Source: Bacillus sp. 165
GTDB taxonomy: Bacteria > Bacillota > Bacilli > Bacillales > Bacillaceae_G
Assembly (NCBI RefSeq): GCF_017742235.1
Contig: NZ_JAGHKQ010000008.1
Location: forward strand, 1-58,401
Direction: 5' to 3'
DNA: 58,401 nucleotides
Shown: positions 26,479 to 34,544 of the stretch, piece by piece
How the letters are laid out: each line of letters begins with the position of its first letter
How positions within the stretch are numbered: the stretch's first letter is position 1
Position numbers and translations under genes: made by a program
Notes under the pieces: generated by a model
What the model was told of the DNA's origin: nothing
Databases searched by the model: none
The model's input: only the letters and a program-made list of their open reading frames with translations

Positions 26479-26967
26479 CTATTTTTGCTCGATGAGCGTA
26501 TTCTCGATTTCATTTGTTTTTAGAAACTTTCCTCTATAAAACATGAGAGCATCTCCTTGGTTATGAGAAAAATTCTGTACTTCGCCAATATAAAGAACAT
26601 GGTCACCGCCATCATAAGCCTTCCAAGGAGTACACTCGATAGCAGCCAACGCACCCTTCAGCTTCGGTCCGATTTCTGTATCCTCCCATTCAAGCTGGAG
26701 CCCTTCCTGCGGACGTCCTGCAAACTGCCAAGCTATTGCCTCTTGGTCGGCAGATAAAATATTAATGATAAAAGGTCTATTTTGCAGTGCCTCACACGCC
26801 TTAGCCTTTTGATCAATAGAAACGAGCACAAGCGGCGGATTAAGCGAAACAGACGTAAACGAATTAACCGTAATACCGCTTCGTTCATTATCGTCATTTC
26901 TCCATGTTACAACTGTAACTCCTGTAGCAAAACTACCAAAACAATTTCTTAACTCTCTTGCATCCAT
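26479..26967 (-). CDS. Flavin reductase (HpaC-like) partner of the monooxygenase
   Basis: A 162-residue flavin reductase domain protein supplying FADH2 to the adjacent monooxygenase. Family features are [10 protein letters not shown] near residue 14, [19 protein letters not shown] and the C-terminal [14 protein letters not shown] start after GGAGGTGGAGGC. It is the first gene of the cluster. Confidence 0.88.
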   Translation of the reverse strand: MDARELRNCFGSFATGVTVVTWRNDDNERSGITVNSFTSVSLNPPLVLVSIDQKAKACEALQNRPFIINILSADQEAIAWQFAGRPQEGLQLEWEDTEIGPKLKGALAAIECTPWKAYDGGDHVLYIGEVQNFSHNQGDALMFYRGKFLKTNEIENTLIEQK

Positions 26968-27014
26968 GCCTCCACCTCCATATAAACTCTATTACCACTA
27001 TAAATAAAATAAAA

Positions 27015-27049
27015 ATTCTAAACAATCAAACAATTTCACATTATGAAAT
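27015..27049 (-). promoter_or_regulatory. Candidate promoter and palindrome upstream of the hydroxylase operon
   Basis: In the gap 26968-27216, ATTTCA and TGAAAT with a 5-nt centre (27033-27049) form a palindrome, with TAGAAT on the minus strand (27015-27020) at -10 distance. The -35 (TAATGT) is poor, as in an activated promoter. It is a plausible IclR-family site but is not matched to a known consensus. Confidence 0.35.
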
Positions 27050-27154
27050 CGCGAATAATTTTTACTTTTTTTGCCACGTTCAATGGGTTTATATAAAATC
27101 TTGGATAATTGCTCCAAACTAAACAAATGAAATGCAATCAAAATTGAAAATACA

Positions 27155-27204
27155 AATAAGACTGACTCAGACCAGCACGCGCTTTTTCTGAATCAGTCTT
27201 ATTT
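27155..27204 (-). terminator. Terminator of the DUF5684-like gene
   Basis: AATAAGACTGACTCAG and CTGAATCAGTCTTATT pair with one mismatch around a GC-rich loop, directly after the stop codon on the minus strand. Confidence 0.85.
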
Positions 27205-27216
27205 TCTTTTATTACA

Positions 27217-27675
27217 TTATCTCGGTTGGTTGTTCCGGATAACAAACAGGTGAATCGGAAAGAAAAAGCAGCCTGTGATAATATGAACGACCGTCCACAC
27301 ACCTGCATTCACCGTATAGCGATCTAATAACGCATACAGCATCCATACGCCTAGTACAGCTCCTGCAATAACAGCAATAATATTTAATAGAGGAATGAGA
27401 TTCAAAATAATCAGCGCTATGAACACCCCAAAAACCTTCCATCCTGTTTGTGGCTTTAAAAAGTCTGGTGCTTTCGTTTCAAGCAAATCGCCCCACGTTT
27501 TATAATTCAATACAGGAATAAAGGCAAAGAAGGCATCATCAAATCCTTGATTCCTTCCCATCTTATACAATGCAAAAGCAGTGAAAAGATATGCAATAAC
27601 TCCCCAAATAAATGCGACTACCATAACCCCTGCACTTAATGCCAAGAAGCTGTCTACTGCCGCTTGATCACTCAT
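27217..27675 (-). CDS. Small integral membrane protein (DUF5684-like)
   Basis: A 152-residue membrane protein with about four hydrophobic helices (roughly residues 14-38, 47-56, 80-110 and 122-145) and the segment FFAFIPVLNYKTWGDL typical of the DUF5684 group. Function unknown. ATG start after GAGGAGGC. It is transcribed alone with its own terminator. Confidence 0.7.
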   Translation of the reverse strand: MSDQAAVDSFLALSAGVMVVAFIWGVIAYLFTAFALYKMGRNQGFDDAFFAFIPVLNYKTWGDLLETKAPDFLKPQTGWKVFGVFIALIILNLIPLLNIIAVIAGAVLGVWMLYALLDRYTVNAGVWTVVHIITGCFFFPIHLFVIRNNQPR

Positions 27676-27878
27676 TTGAAAGCCTCCTCTTAAGAAGTGA
27701 ATACTGCGCTGAACTGGCTTCCAACCTCCATTCTTTTCGTTTCACATTTAATGAATATGCACTGTGAAACTGTCTTAACACTAAATACACAATAAAATAA
27801 ATCCTTCATCAAAGAGAAACTGAATGTCTAGGTTAGGATACAATGAAAATATCCATTAACTTAAAAGGAGAACATAGC

Positions 27879-28559
27879 ATGCACCTTTATGTCCAAGCAT
27901 TGCAGGCGCAATTTGAACCCCATCGTAACGCAGAAAAAGCAGCTCCAATGGAAAAATATATGAAAAATCACTTTCCGTTCCTCGGTATTTCAATGCCGGA
28001 ACGGACCATACTGCTACGTGAATTTTTAAAAGAAAATGGCAAACCAGACAATGAAGAGCTCGAAACGATTGTCCGTGAACTGTGGAGTTTTCCGGAACGA
28101 GAGTATCATTACATAGCACTAGGGTTGCTGGAGAAGTCGATAAAAAAAGCAGATGAATCGATTGTCCCCCTGCTTGAATATATAATTACAACAAACTCGT
28201 GGTGGGATTCTGTCGATACTATCGCTACGCGTGATGTGGGTGTTTTATTTGCTGCACACCCGCACCTCATCAGCAAATATATTTCAAAGTGGATGGCTTC
28301 TGGCAACATGTGGCTGCAGCGTATCTGCCTTTTGTTCCAGCTCAGATATAAACAAAATACCGACACAGAACTGCTATTTTCTCTTATTGAACAACTCAGC
28401 GATTCAAAAGAATTTTTTATCCAAAAAGCCATCGGGTGGGCTCTTCGTGAATACGCAAAAACCAATGCTGCAGCTGTATGGCAATTTGCAGAAACACATC
28501 ATCTAGCTCCCTTAAGTAAACGAGAAGCTTTAAAGCATATAAAGAATAAAAATCTATAA
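27879..28559 (+). CDS. DNA alkylation repair glycosylase (AlkD family)
   Basis: A 226-residue all-helical HEAT-like repeat protein of the AlkD family, which removes N3- and N7-alkylated purines. The residues needed by Bacillus cereus AlkD are at the same positions: Trp109 and Asp113 in WWDSVD, and Trp187 in KAIGWALRE. The ATG at 27879 follows AAAAGGAG; an ATG at 27843 has no ribosome site. It is monocistronic. Confidence 0.9.
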   Translation: MHLYVQALQAQFEPHRNAEKAAPMEKYMKNHFPFLGISMPERTILLREFLKENGKPDNEELETIVRELWSFPEREYHYIALGLLEKSIKKADESIVPLLEYIITTNSWWDSVDTIATRDVGVLFAAHPHLISKYISKWMASGNMWLQRICLLFQLRYKQNTDTELLFSLIEQLSDSKEFFIQKAIGWALREYAKTNAAAVWQFAETHHLAPLSKREALKHIKNKNL

Positions 28560-28639
28560 TTTGGGTATTTTAAATAAGTACATACTGTAATCCCGTTCAT
28601 ATACTATATACAACACTTTTCATTTTTCAACAGACATGA

Positions 28640-28860
28640 TAGAATATGAACATCTATTTTCATATGGTAGCGATGACAGACAAATAAGTACTTGCAGCAA
28701 GCAGCGATTCAGGAATGGTGAGAGCCTGAAATATGCAAGGAAACGGCAGTCTTGAGCCATACATGTTTCAAGGTGGGTGTGCTTTTGCGCATCAACTAGG
28801 GTGGAACCGCGAGTATACGCTCGTCCCTAGACTTCGGTCTATGGGATGGGCGTTTTTTTA
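28640..28860 (+). promoter_or_regulatory. T-box riboswitch, glycine (GGC specifier)
   Basis: The T-box sequence AGGGTGGAACCGCG (28798-28811) precedes a terminator (28821-28858). In stem I, CTTGCA/TGCAAG closes the specifier loop, which has the loop-E AAGTA on one side and GAAAC-GGC-A on the other. GGC (28745-28747) is a glycine codon, agreeing with the downstream glycyl-tRNA synthetase. Uncharged tRNA-Gly should favour read-through. An extended -10 (TGATAGAAT) lies just upstream, at about 28638-28646. Confidence 0.93.
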
Positions 28861-28911
28861 TTACCCTTCACAGGAACAGATACTATTGTAAAATTAAAGG
28901 AGGAACAAACA

Positions 28912-30288
28912 ATGTCTTCAATGGAACAAATCGTAAACTTAGCAAAGCACCGTGGCTTCGTATTTCCGGGTTCTGAAATCTACGGAGGTCTGGCTAATAC
29001 ATGGGATTACGGTCCACTTGGCATCGAATTAAAAAATAACGTAAAAAAGGCTTGGTGGAAAAAGTTCATCCAAGAATCTCCATACAACGTGGGATTAGAT
29101 GCAGCGATTTTAATGAATCCGCAAACATGGGTAGCTTCCGGTCACGTCGGCAACTTCAACGATCCAATGATCGATTGCAAAAACTGTAAGGCCCGCCATC
29201 GTGCGGATAAATTAATTGAAGATGCTCTAGATGCTAAAGGAATCGAAATGGTAGTTGACGGTCTGACTTTCGATCAAATGACTGCTTTAATGCAAGAGCA
29301 TGAGATTAAATGTCCAGACTGCGGCAGTGCCGATTTCACTGAAATCCGTCAGTTTAACTTAATGTTTAAAACACATCAAGGCGTTACACAATCAAGCTCT
29401 AACGAAATTTATCTTCGCCCTGAAACGGCACAAGGTATTTTCGTAAACTTTAAAAATGTACAGCGCTCTATGCGCAAAAAACTGCCATTTGGTATCGGCC
29501 AAATCGGTAAAAGCTTCCGTAATGAAATTACGCCGGGCAACTTCACATTCCGTACTCGCGAATTCGAACAAATGGAGTTAGAATTCTTCTGCAAGCCTGG
29601 TGAGGATATGGAGTGGTTCACATACTGGCGTGAAACATGCAAAAACTGGCTGCTGGCTTTAGGCATGAAAGAAAACAGTATGCGCCTTCGTGACCATGGT
29701 GAAGATGAATTATCTCACTATAGTAATGCAACGACAGATATCGAATTCAAATTCCCATTCGGCTGGGGCGAACTTTGGGGCATTGCCGACCGTACAGATT
29801 TTGATTTAAAGCGTCATATGGAGAATTCAAACGAAGACTTCAACTATGTAGATCCACAAACGAACGAGCGTTATGTGCCGTACTGCATCGAGCCATCCCT
29901 TGGCGCAGACCGCGTAACATTAGCGTTCTTATGCGACGCTTACGAAGAAGAGCAATTAGAGAACGAAACGCGGACAGTGCTTCGCTTCCATCCTGCTCTC
30001 GCACCTTTTAAAGCAGCGATTCTTCCGTTATCGAAAAAGCTGTCTGAAGGTGCAGGTCAAGTGTATGCTGAGCTTGCTAAGCATTTCATGGTAGATTTCG
30101 ATGAAACAGGCTCTATCGGTAAACGCTACCGTCGCCAGGATGAAATCGGTACGCCATTCTGTATCACATTTGACTTCGATTCATTAGAAGACAACCAAGT
30201 AACAGTTCGCGACCGCGATACAATGGAACAGGTTCGCATGCCAATCAGTGAGCTTCGCAGCTTCTTAGAAAGCAAAATCGAATTTTAA
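28912..30288 (+). CDS. glyQS: Glycine--tRNA ligase, single-chain type
   Basis: A 458-residue class II glycyl-tRNA synthetase of the alpha2 type, not the alpha2beta2 form of B. subtilis. Motif 2 ([20 protein letters not shown]), motif 3 ([13 protein letters not shown]) and a C-terminal anticodon-binding domain ([12 protein letters not shown] onward) are present. CxxC pairs (CKNC, CPDC) in the N-terminal third form a zinc-like knuckle. The ATG at 28912 follows AAAGGAGGAACAAACA. It is controlled by the glycine T-box and ends at its own terminator. Confidence 0.96.
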   Translation: MSSMEQIVNLAKHRGFVFPGSEIYGGLANTWDYGPLGIELKNNVKKAWWKKFIQESPYNVGLDAAILMNPQTWVASGHVGNFNDPMIDCKNCKARHRADKLIEDALDAKGIEMVVDGLTFDQMTALMQEHEIKCPDCGSADFTEIRQFNLMFKTHQGVTQSSSNEIYLRPETAQGIFVNFKNVQRSMRKKLPFGIGQIGKSFRNEITPGNFTFRTREFEQMELEFFCKPGEDMEWFTYWRETCKNWLLALGMKENSMRLRDHGEDELSHYSNATTDIEFKFPFGWGELWGIADRTDFDLKRHMENSNEDFNYVDPQTNERYVPYCIEPSLGADRVTLAFLCDAYEEEQLENETRTVLRFHPALAPFKAAILPLSKKLSEGAGQVYAELAKHFMVDFDETGSIGKRYRRQDEIGTPFCITFDFDSLEDNQVTVRDRDTMEQVRMPISELRSFLESKIEF

Positions 30289-30295
30289 TGGAAAA

Positions 30296-30328
30296 CTCCC
30301 GCAAGCAGGCCTTGCGGGAGTTTTTTTG
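30296..30328 (+). terminator. glyQS intrinsic terminator
   Basis: CTCCCGCAAG and CTTGCGGGAG form a 10-bp stem followed by TTTTTTTG. Confidence 0.92.
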
Positions 30329-30330
30329 AG

Positions 30331-30435
30331 CTAATTCAACTGATAATTGTTTCGATTCTACGCCTAATTGATCCGATTTCACCGATAATTGCTCCTATTC
30401 CATATCTAATTGATCCGATTGCTTTTCTAACTCTC
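30331..30435. repeat. Degenerate tandem array A, 21-nt period
   Basis: The word AATTG (last copy AACTC) recurs at 30345, 30366, 30387, 30408 and 30429, exactly 21 nt apart, within units resembling TAATTGATCCGATT plus a variable tail. The array starts directly after the glyQS terminator and its last unit supplies the -35 of the next promoter. Confidence 0.75.
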
Positions 30436-30462
30436 TTACCCTATACTTGTATTGTGCACAAT
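30419..30462 (+). promoter_or_regulatory. ohrR-like promoter and palindromic operator
   Basis: TTGCTT (30419-30424), a 17-nt spacer and TATACT (30442-30447) form a sigma-A promoter. The perfect palindrome ATTGTGCACAAT (30451-30462) sits at the expected start site, resembling the AT-rich inverted repeats bound by OhrR/MarR proteins. Confidence 0.55.
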
Positions 30463-30486
30463 TAAATATAAAAGGAAGCTGTCTAT

Positions 30487-30924
30487 ATGGATAAAGAACA
30501 ATATTTAAAATTGGAAAATCAACTATGCTTTTCGCTATATGCTTGTTCAAAAGAAGTTATGAAATTATACCGTTCAGAGCTGGAACGCTTTGATATGACA
30601 TTTCCTCAATATTTAGTCATGCTCGTGCTGTGGGAGCATGAAAAGCTGACAGTCAATGAACTTGGCAAGCATCTGTTTTTGGATTCAGGAACATTGACAC
30701 CTATGCTGAAACGAATGGAAGCTGTGCAATTGGTAGAGCGCGTACGCTTAAAAGAGGATGAAAGAAAGGTTCTTATCACACCAACAAAAAAAGGACGTGC
30801 GCTTAAAGAAGCTATTGCGTGCGTTCCCGAACGAATCGCACCTCAGTTTCATCTGACACAAGAAGAATATTTGCAGCTTTTGAAGCAACTGCAAACTATT
30901 ACAGCACAATTACAAAGCAATTAA
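30487..30924 (+). CDS. MarR-family regulator, OhrR-like organic peroxide sensor
   Basis: A 145-residue MarR/OhrR repressor. The N-terminal LENQLCFSLYA places Cys14 where the peroxide-reactive Cys15 lies in B. subtilis OhrR, and the winged helix (LGKHLFLDSGTLTPMLKRME) is nearly identical in the recognition helix. OhrR normally represses an adjacent ohr peroxidase gene; no ohr is in the window. ATG start after AAAGGAAG. A weak hairpin follows the gene. Confidence 0.85.
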   Translation: MDKEQYLKLENQLCFSLYACSKEVMKLYRSELERFDMTFPQYLVMLVLWEHEKLTVNELGKHLFLDSGTLTPMLKRMEAVQLVERVRLKEDERKVLITPTKKGRALKEAIACVPERIAPQFHLTQEEYLQLLKQLQTITAQLQSN

Positions 30925-30968
30925 TTAAGATAACAACGGACTGCACATCTATCGGCAGCCCGTTTTTA

Positions 30969-31751
30969 TTATGTTTGTTGAAACGCCCGCTGTACTGCCA
31001 TATCGGCAATCATTTCATTCGGAAGTAAAAACTGATCGACCTTGCACTGCTTGAACGCATCTTTAAATGCTTCGTTTTGAATTTCTACAATCGTTGTAAT
31101 GTGCGGTACTTTTGCTTCTAAAAAGGATGTAATCAATAATGTTTTACCATCTGCCAACAACGGATTGGACACTTCATCGTCAGCAAAAATAATGGCGGAA
31201 GCGGCCTGCTGGACATTTGCTTGATTTAATGCCTCATCCAGGCCATTTTTTAAAATTGGGTTTTCACGCACATAGTGAACATGTGGATGGGAAACCGGGG
31301 ATTTTTCTGCATCATCTATTAAAACAATTTCTTGCTTTGGCTGTGTAGATACAATTTGCTCAATTGCATATATTGCTTTTTGTGAATGCCCAATAATGAT
31401 TATGTGACCCTTCCCATTATATTTCAACTTCCCACTCTCCTTTAACAAATAATAACGTGTAAATACATTTGTCACCTTAGCAAGCACAACACCCAATAGT
31501 GACACTCCAACAATGAACACGACCATTCCCCAAATCCGTCCGGCAACTGAGATTGGAAAAAAATCACCGTACCCTACTGTCGTCATTGTCGTCATTGTCC
31601 ACCACACACCGTCAAATAAAGTGGGAAATGTTTCCCGTTCTAACAAATAAATGATATTAGAGCTTACACATACAAACAATATGGTTAATCCTAAAATAAT
31701 CCAGCTATTCAAATGCTGTACCGTATGGATTAAGCGGCGAAAGAAAAGCAT
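30969..31751 (-). CDS. Potassium channel family protein with TrkA-N-like domain
   Basis: A 260-residue two-helix K+ channel: TM1 about residues 16-35, filter TVGYG (58-62), TM2 about 68-90, then a cytosolic RCK-like domain starting near residue 110 (GHIIIIGHSQKA). It is shorter than the YugO homologue at 1352-2347 because the C-terminal TrkA-C-like part is lacking. ATG start after AAGGGGGTGC. Confidence 0.85.
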   Translation of the reverse strand: MLFFRRLIHTVQHLNSWIILGLTILFVCVSSNIIYLLERETFPTLFDGVWWTMTTMTTVGYGDFFPISVAGRIWGMVVFIVGVSLLGVVLAKVTNVFTRYYLLKESGKLKYNGKGHIIIIGHSQKAIYAIEQIVSTQPKQEIVLIDDAEKSPVSHPHVHYVRENPILKNGLDEALNQANVQQAASAIIFADDEVSNPLLADGKTLLITSFLEAKVPHITTIVEIQNEAFKDAFKQCKVDQFLLPNEMIADMAVQRAFQQT

Positions 31752-32092
31752 GCTGCACCCCCTTCTCTACTATGAATATTACTCTTAATATACTTTTATC
31801 CCGCTCCCAGACTGTAGCGAAGGCAAAAGCAAGGTAACCTTCACTTTATATTAATAATAGGGGAATTCCACGTTTCTGCAAGAGCTACAGACTAACAACT
31901 AGTTTCATGCTAGTGTGAAAGCAAGTTGATGTACAGACAGAGAATCGGAGAAACCGTGTAAAGAATCCCTTTTAGATTACAAAGACCCACTCAATTTTAA
32001 AAATTGGGTGGGTCCTTTTCCTGCTGCTATGAACTTTAAATAAAATAACACTTAAGTAAAAACTAGTACACTATGTTAATAAAAATACTCTC
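31752..32092. other. Intergenic gap with one terminator
   Basis: No gene is seen. GACCCACTCAATTTT and AAAATTGGGTGGGTC (31984-32014) form a strong stem; on the minus strand it can end transcription from the thioesterase gene. The remainder is AT-rich and featureless. Confidence 0.6.
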
Positions 32093-32473
32093 TTACTTTC
32101 GTTTTGGCGTGACTGCCACAGTACATCTGGAGATACAGATGAGCTTGTTTTCTTCATCTGTCAGTTTAATGTCCCACACCATAGTACTTTTTCCTTTATG
32201 AAGCGGCGTACCAGTTGCCGTCACAATACCATCACGTTTTGAACGAATATGATTTGCATTGATTTCTAAACCGAAGCATGCTTCATTATCTTGATCAATC
32301 AAATTATATGTACCTACGCTTGCTACTGTTTCCGCTAATGCTACAGATGCACCTCCGTGCAGATAGCCGAACGGCTGATGTGTACTTCCGTTGACTGGCA
32401 TAGTGGCTACGACCTTTTCAGGTGAAAGCTCCACAATTTCCATTCCTAATGCTTCCATCATTGTTTTTGGCAT
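32093..32473 (-). CDS. Hotdog-fold thioesterase (YuxO/ComA2, PaaI-like)
   Basis: A 126-residue acyl-CoA thioesterase of the PaaI/EntH group (FGYLHGGASVALAETVAS; GLEINANHIRS). It resembles B. subtilis YuxO (ComA2) closely; family members include the 1,4-dihydroxy-2-naphthoyl-CoA thioesterase of menaquinone synthesis, which is a possible role. The catalytic acid is the Glu in ALAETVAS. ATG start after GAGGAGGAGAG. The comP-comA genes found beside yuxO in B. subtilis are absent here. Confidence 0.88.
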   Translation of the reverse strand: MPKTMMEALGMEIVELSPEKVVATMPVNGSTHQPFGYLHGGASVALAETVASVGTYNLIDQDNEACFGLEINANHIRSKRDGIVTATGTPLHKGKSTMVWDIKLTDEENKLICISRCTVAVTPKRK

Positions 32474-32599
32474 AATGTCTCTCCTCCTCTCTTATACTAT
32501 TTCTCTACTTGCGCCTAACCTCCTTTATCGCTAATAATTGTATAAATTTCCCTATTTTTATTCAAAATAGCAATAGAAATACTGAAGGAGGCAACAACG

Positions 32600-33343
32600 A
32601 TGAAAAAACTACTGTATATTGCTATGGCAATTTACTTCTGTACAGTGCTGGTTCCCAAATACGTATTTGCAGGGCATTCTGAACCAAGTAAAGCTGTAAC
32701 GATTGAGTCCAAAATAAAACAGAAAAAAAACGACTACTTTGAATATAAACTAACTATTCCTGTTTTTACAGGAGTAGCAAATAAGGAATTCCAAAAACAG
32801 TTGAACATGTATTATAAAAATCAGATGACGCACTTTAAAACAAAATTAGATAAAGAGGCAAAAAAGTTCTATGAATCTGCTCTGCAAAACGGTTGGACCG
32901 TTTTCCCCTATACAGCTAACGCAGACTACAAACTGACCTATAATAAAAGCCCGTTGCTTAGCCTGTATACTAACTACTACCAGTATACAGGCGGAGCACA
33001 CGGTATGTATATGTGGAAAGCAAACACATTCGATATATCACTTGCTAAGGAATTGATGCTTGATGACTTATTTAAAAAAAACAGCTCCTATAAGGCTATC
33101 CTTCAGTCGGAAATCACCAAGCAGATTGAGCAAAATAAAGAAAATTATTTTCCGGATGCAATCGAGCAGGTAAATAAAACAAAGGATTTTCAATTTTTCT
33201 TAGAGCCGGAATATCTTACGGTGTACTTTTCCTTATATTCTATTGCGCCTTATTCTAGCGGCATTTCACAGTTCCGAATTCCTTATACGCTACTCGTTTC
33301 GGAATTAAAACCAAAATATCGTCAGAATTTAATTGACAATTAA
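32600..33343 (+). CDS. Secreted DUF4163/DUF3298 protein (RsiV-like ectodomain)
   Basis: A 247-residue exported protein with an N-terminal signal peptide (residues 1-25, ending near YVFAG). It is followed by a DUF4163-like region (TIESKIKQKKND onward) and a DUF3298-like C-terminal half (YTGGAHGMYMWKANTFD). This is the architecture of the RsiV lysozyme-sensing ectodomain, but without a transmembrane anchor or cytoplasmic anti-sigma segment. Ligand unknown. ATG start after GAAGGAGG. The last codons contain the -35 of bioY. Confidence 0.75.
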   Translation: MKKLLYIAMAIYFCTVLVPKYVFAGHSEPSKAVTIESKIKQKKNDYFEYKLTIPVFTGVANKEFQKQLNMYYKNQMTHFKTKLDKEAKKFYESALQNGWTVFPYTANADYKLTYNKSPLLSLYTNYYQYTGGAHGMYMWKANTFDISLAKELMLDDLFKKNSSYKAILQSEITKQIEQNKENYFPDAIEQVNKTKDFQFFLEPEYLTVYFSLYSIAPYSSGISQFRIPYTLLVSELKPKYRQNLIDN

Positions 33344-33395
33344 GGGGGAAATTAGCTACGATATTGTTAACCAAAACAAACAAGGGGGTTAACAA
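33333..33395 (+). promoter_or_regulatory. bioY promoter with BirA operator
   Basis: TTGACA (33333-33338), an 18-nt spacer and TACGAT (33357-33362) form the promoter, the -35 lying in the previous gene. The perfect dyad TTGTTAACC (33364-33372), 14 nt, GGTTAACAA (33387-33395) is the Bacillus BirA operator. It spans the start site and the ribosome site (AAGGGGG), so biotinyl-AMP-BirA should shut bioY off. Confidence 0.92.
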
Positions 33396-33400
33396 AGGAT

Positions 33401-33997
33401 ATGCGTACATCTAGACTCCGGACACTGGATTTAACAGTGACAGCAATGTTCGTAGCACTTATGGCCGTAGGAGCTAATATCACATCATGGGCACCGTTTT
33501 TACAAGTAGCGGGCATTCCGCTCTCTATGCAGCCATTTTTCTCCATTTTAGCAGGACTCTTATTAGGAAGCCGTCTCGGGTCATTATCTATGTTTGTATA
33601 TGTATTAGCAGGTCTAGTAGGATTACCTGTTTTTGCGCAATTTAAAAGCGGTATCGGTGTAATTATGGGACCGACCGGCGGATTTTTACTCTCCTTTATC
33701 GCGGTAGCTTTCATTGTCGGTAAAGTAGTAGAACAAAAAAAGCAGCCAACATTCGGTACATTTTTACTTGCCTCTCTTATCGGAATTACCTTAAATTACG
33801 TAATCGGCACAAATTATATGTACTTTGCAGTAAATACTTGGATCGGCAGTAATATGAGCTATAGTGCTGCATGGAAAATCATGATGTGGTTTATTGTAAA
33901 GGATTTGGCTTTCACTGTTTTCGGAGCAGTGCTTGCACCTCGTCTGTACCGCGCTATTACACGTTCAAGCTTACATCAATCTCGCAATATTGCATAA
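33401..33997 (+). CDS. bioY: Biotin transporter BioY
   Basis: A 198-residue substrate-specific (S) component of an ECF biotin transporter with six hydrophobic helices. Conserved BioY segments are PLSMQPFFSILAGLLLG, the GRLGSLSMFVYVLAG-like region and GPTGGFLLSFIAVAFIVG. It needs the shared EcfAA'T energising module encoded elsewhere, or works alone. The ATG at 33401 lies 12 nt after GGGGG. The BirA operator confirms the biotin link. A terminator follows. Confidence 0.95.
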   Translation: MRTSRLRTLDLTVTAMFVALMAVGANITSWAPFLQVAGIPLSMQPFFSILAGLLLGSRLGSLSMFVYVLAGLVGLPVFAQFKSGIGVIMGPTGGFLLSFIAVAFIVGKVVEQKKQPTFGTFLLASLIGITLNYVIGTNYMYFAVNTWIGSNMSYSAAWKIMMWFIVKDLAFTVFGAVLAPRLYRAITRSSLHQSRNIA

Positions 33998-34001
33998 TAC
34001 G

Positions 34002-34028
34002 AACCCCCGTGAACAAACACGGGGGTTT
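34002..34028 (+). terminator. bioY intrinsic terminator
   Basis: AACCCCCGTG and CACGGGGGTT form a 10-bp stem next to the stop codon. Confidence 0.85.
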
Positions 34029-34105
34029 ACAATTCGGACGATAAGGAAACTTTTTATAATCCGTATTTTCCGCTGAAATATTCTGAAAAAAAACACTTTT
34101 CTCTA

Positions 34106-34134
34106 TTGCATTTTTCATCAACACTAAATAAAAT
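34106..34134 (+). promoter_or_regulatory. Promoter of the T-box/aspS2 transcript
   Basis: TTGCAT (34106-34111), a 17-nt spacer and TAAAAT (34129-34134), immediately upstream of the T-box leader. Confidence 0.75.
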
Positions 34135-34149
34135 GTTATATAAATATTA

Positions 34150-34368
34150 AAAGCGTTGAACAGGAAGAGTAAATCATCCCCTGCTCCTCAGAGAGCGGCC
34201 GGAAGCTGAAAAGGCCGTGATGCAGAATGATTGAACGACACCTGTGAGTGCTGTTTTGAACATGAAGTAGAGGCAGCCGGTTCCCGCCGTTACAGGGCTA
34301 AGTGGTCAAATTGACAATTTGGGTGGTACCGCGGTTATCCCGTCCCTTTTTTAGGGGACGGGTTTTTA
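34150..34368 (+). promoter_or_regulatory. T-box riboswitch, aspartate (GAC specifier)
   Basis: TGGGTGGTACCGCGG (34320-34334) is the T-box sequence, followed by a terminator CCCGTCCC/GGGGACGGG with a T-run (34339-34367). In stem I, ACAGG/CCTGT below and AATCAT/ATGATT above enclose the specifier loop with AGAGTA opposite GAAC-GAC-A. By alignment with the glycine T-box in this window the codon is GAC (34237-34239), aspartate. Confidence 0.9.
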
Positions 34369-34391
34369 TATTTTGAAGGAGGTGAGCGGCC

Positions 34392-34544
34392 GTGGATGAT
34401 GACGATGATGCTAACGATGTTTTAACCATTTCAACTATAGGAGGAGTTATGTATGAAACGGTCGCTCATTATGGAGTGCAAAGAGCAAGAAACAGTACTA
34501 GTGAAAGGCTGGGTGAAACGAATCCGCCACCTTGGCAGCATTAG
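34392..34544 (+). CDS. Putative Asp-rich upstream reading frame overlapping aspS2
   Basis: A GTG at 34392 lies 9 nt after a near-perfect AAGGAGGTG. It opens a 50-codon frame beginning with five consecutive Asp codons, then Ala-Asn-Asp. It is out of frame with aspS2, runs through the aspS2 ribosome site and start, and ends at 34544. A competing 9-codon frame (ATG 34396 to TAA 34425, Met-rich) has poorer spacing. Asp codons ahead of an aspartyl-tRNA synthetase suggest a leader peptide; no experimental family is known to me. Confidence 0.4.
   Translation: MDDDDDANDVLTISTIGGVMYETVAHYGVQRARNSTSERLGETNPPPWQH

Noticed and set aside
34231..34240. Two-codon T-box specifier (AAC and GAC) for both tRNA-Asn and tRNA-Asp
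   Set aside because: The glycine T-box in this window also has AAC directly before its specifier, as part of the conserved GAA side of the loop-E motif. Only GAC is in the specifier position.
34396..34425. Nine-codon Met-rich leader (ATG to TAA) as the main upstream peptide
   Set aside because: Its start is 13 nt from the ribosome site versus 9 nt for the overlapping GTG frame. It is noted as an alternative but not preferred.
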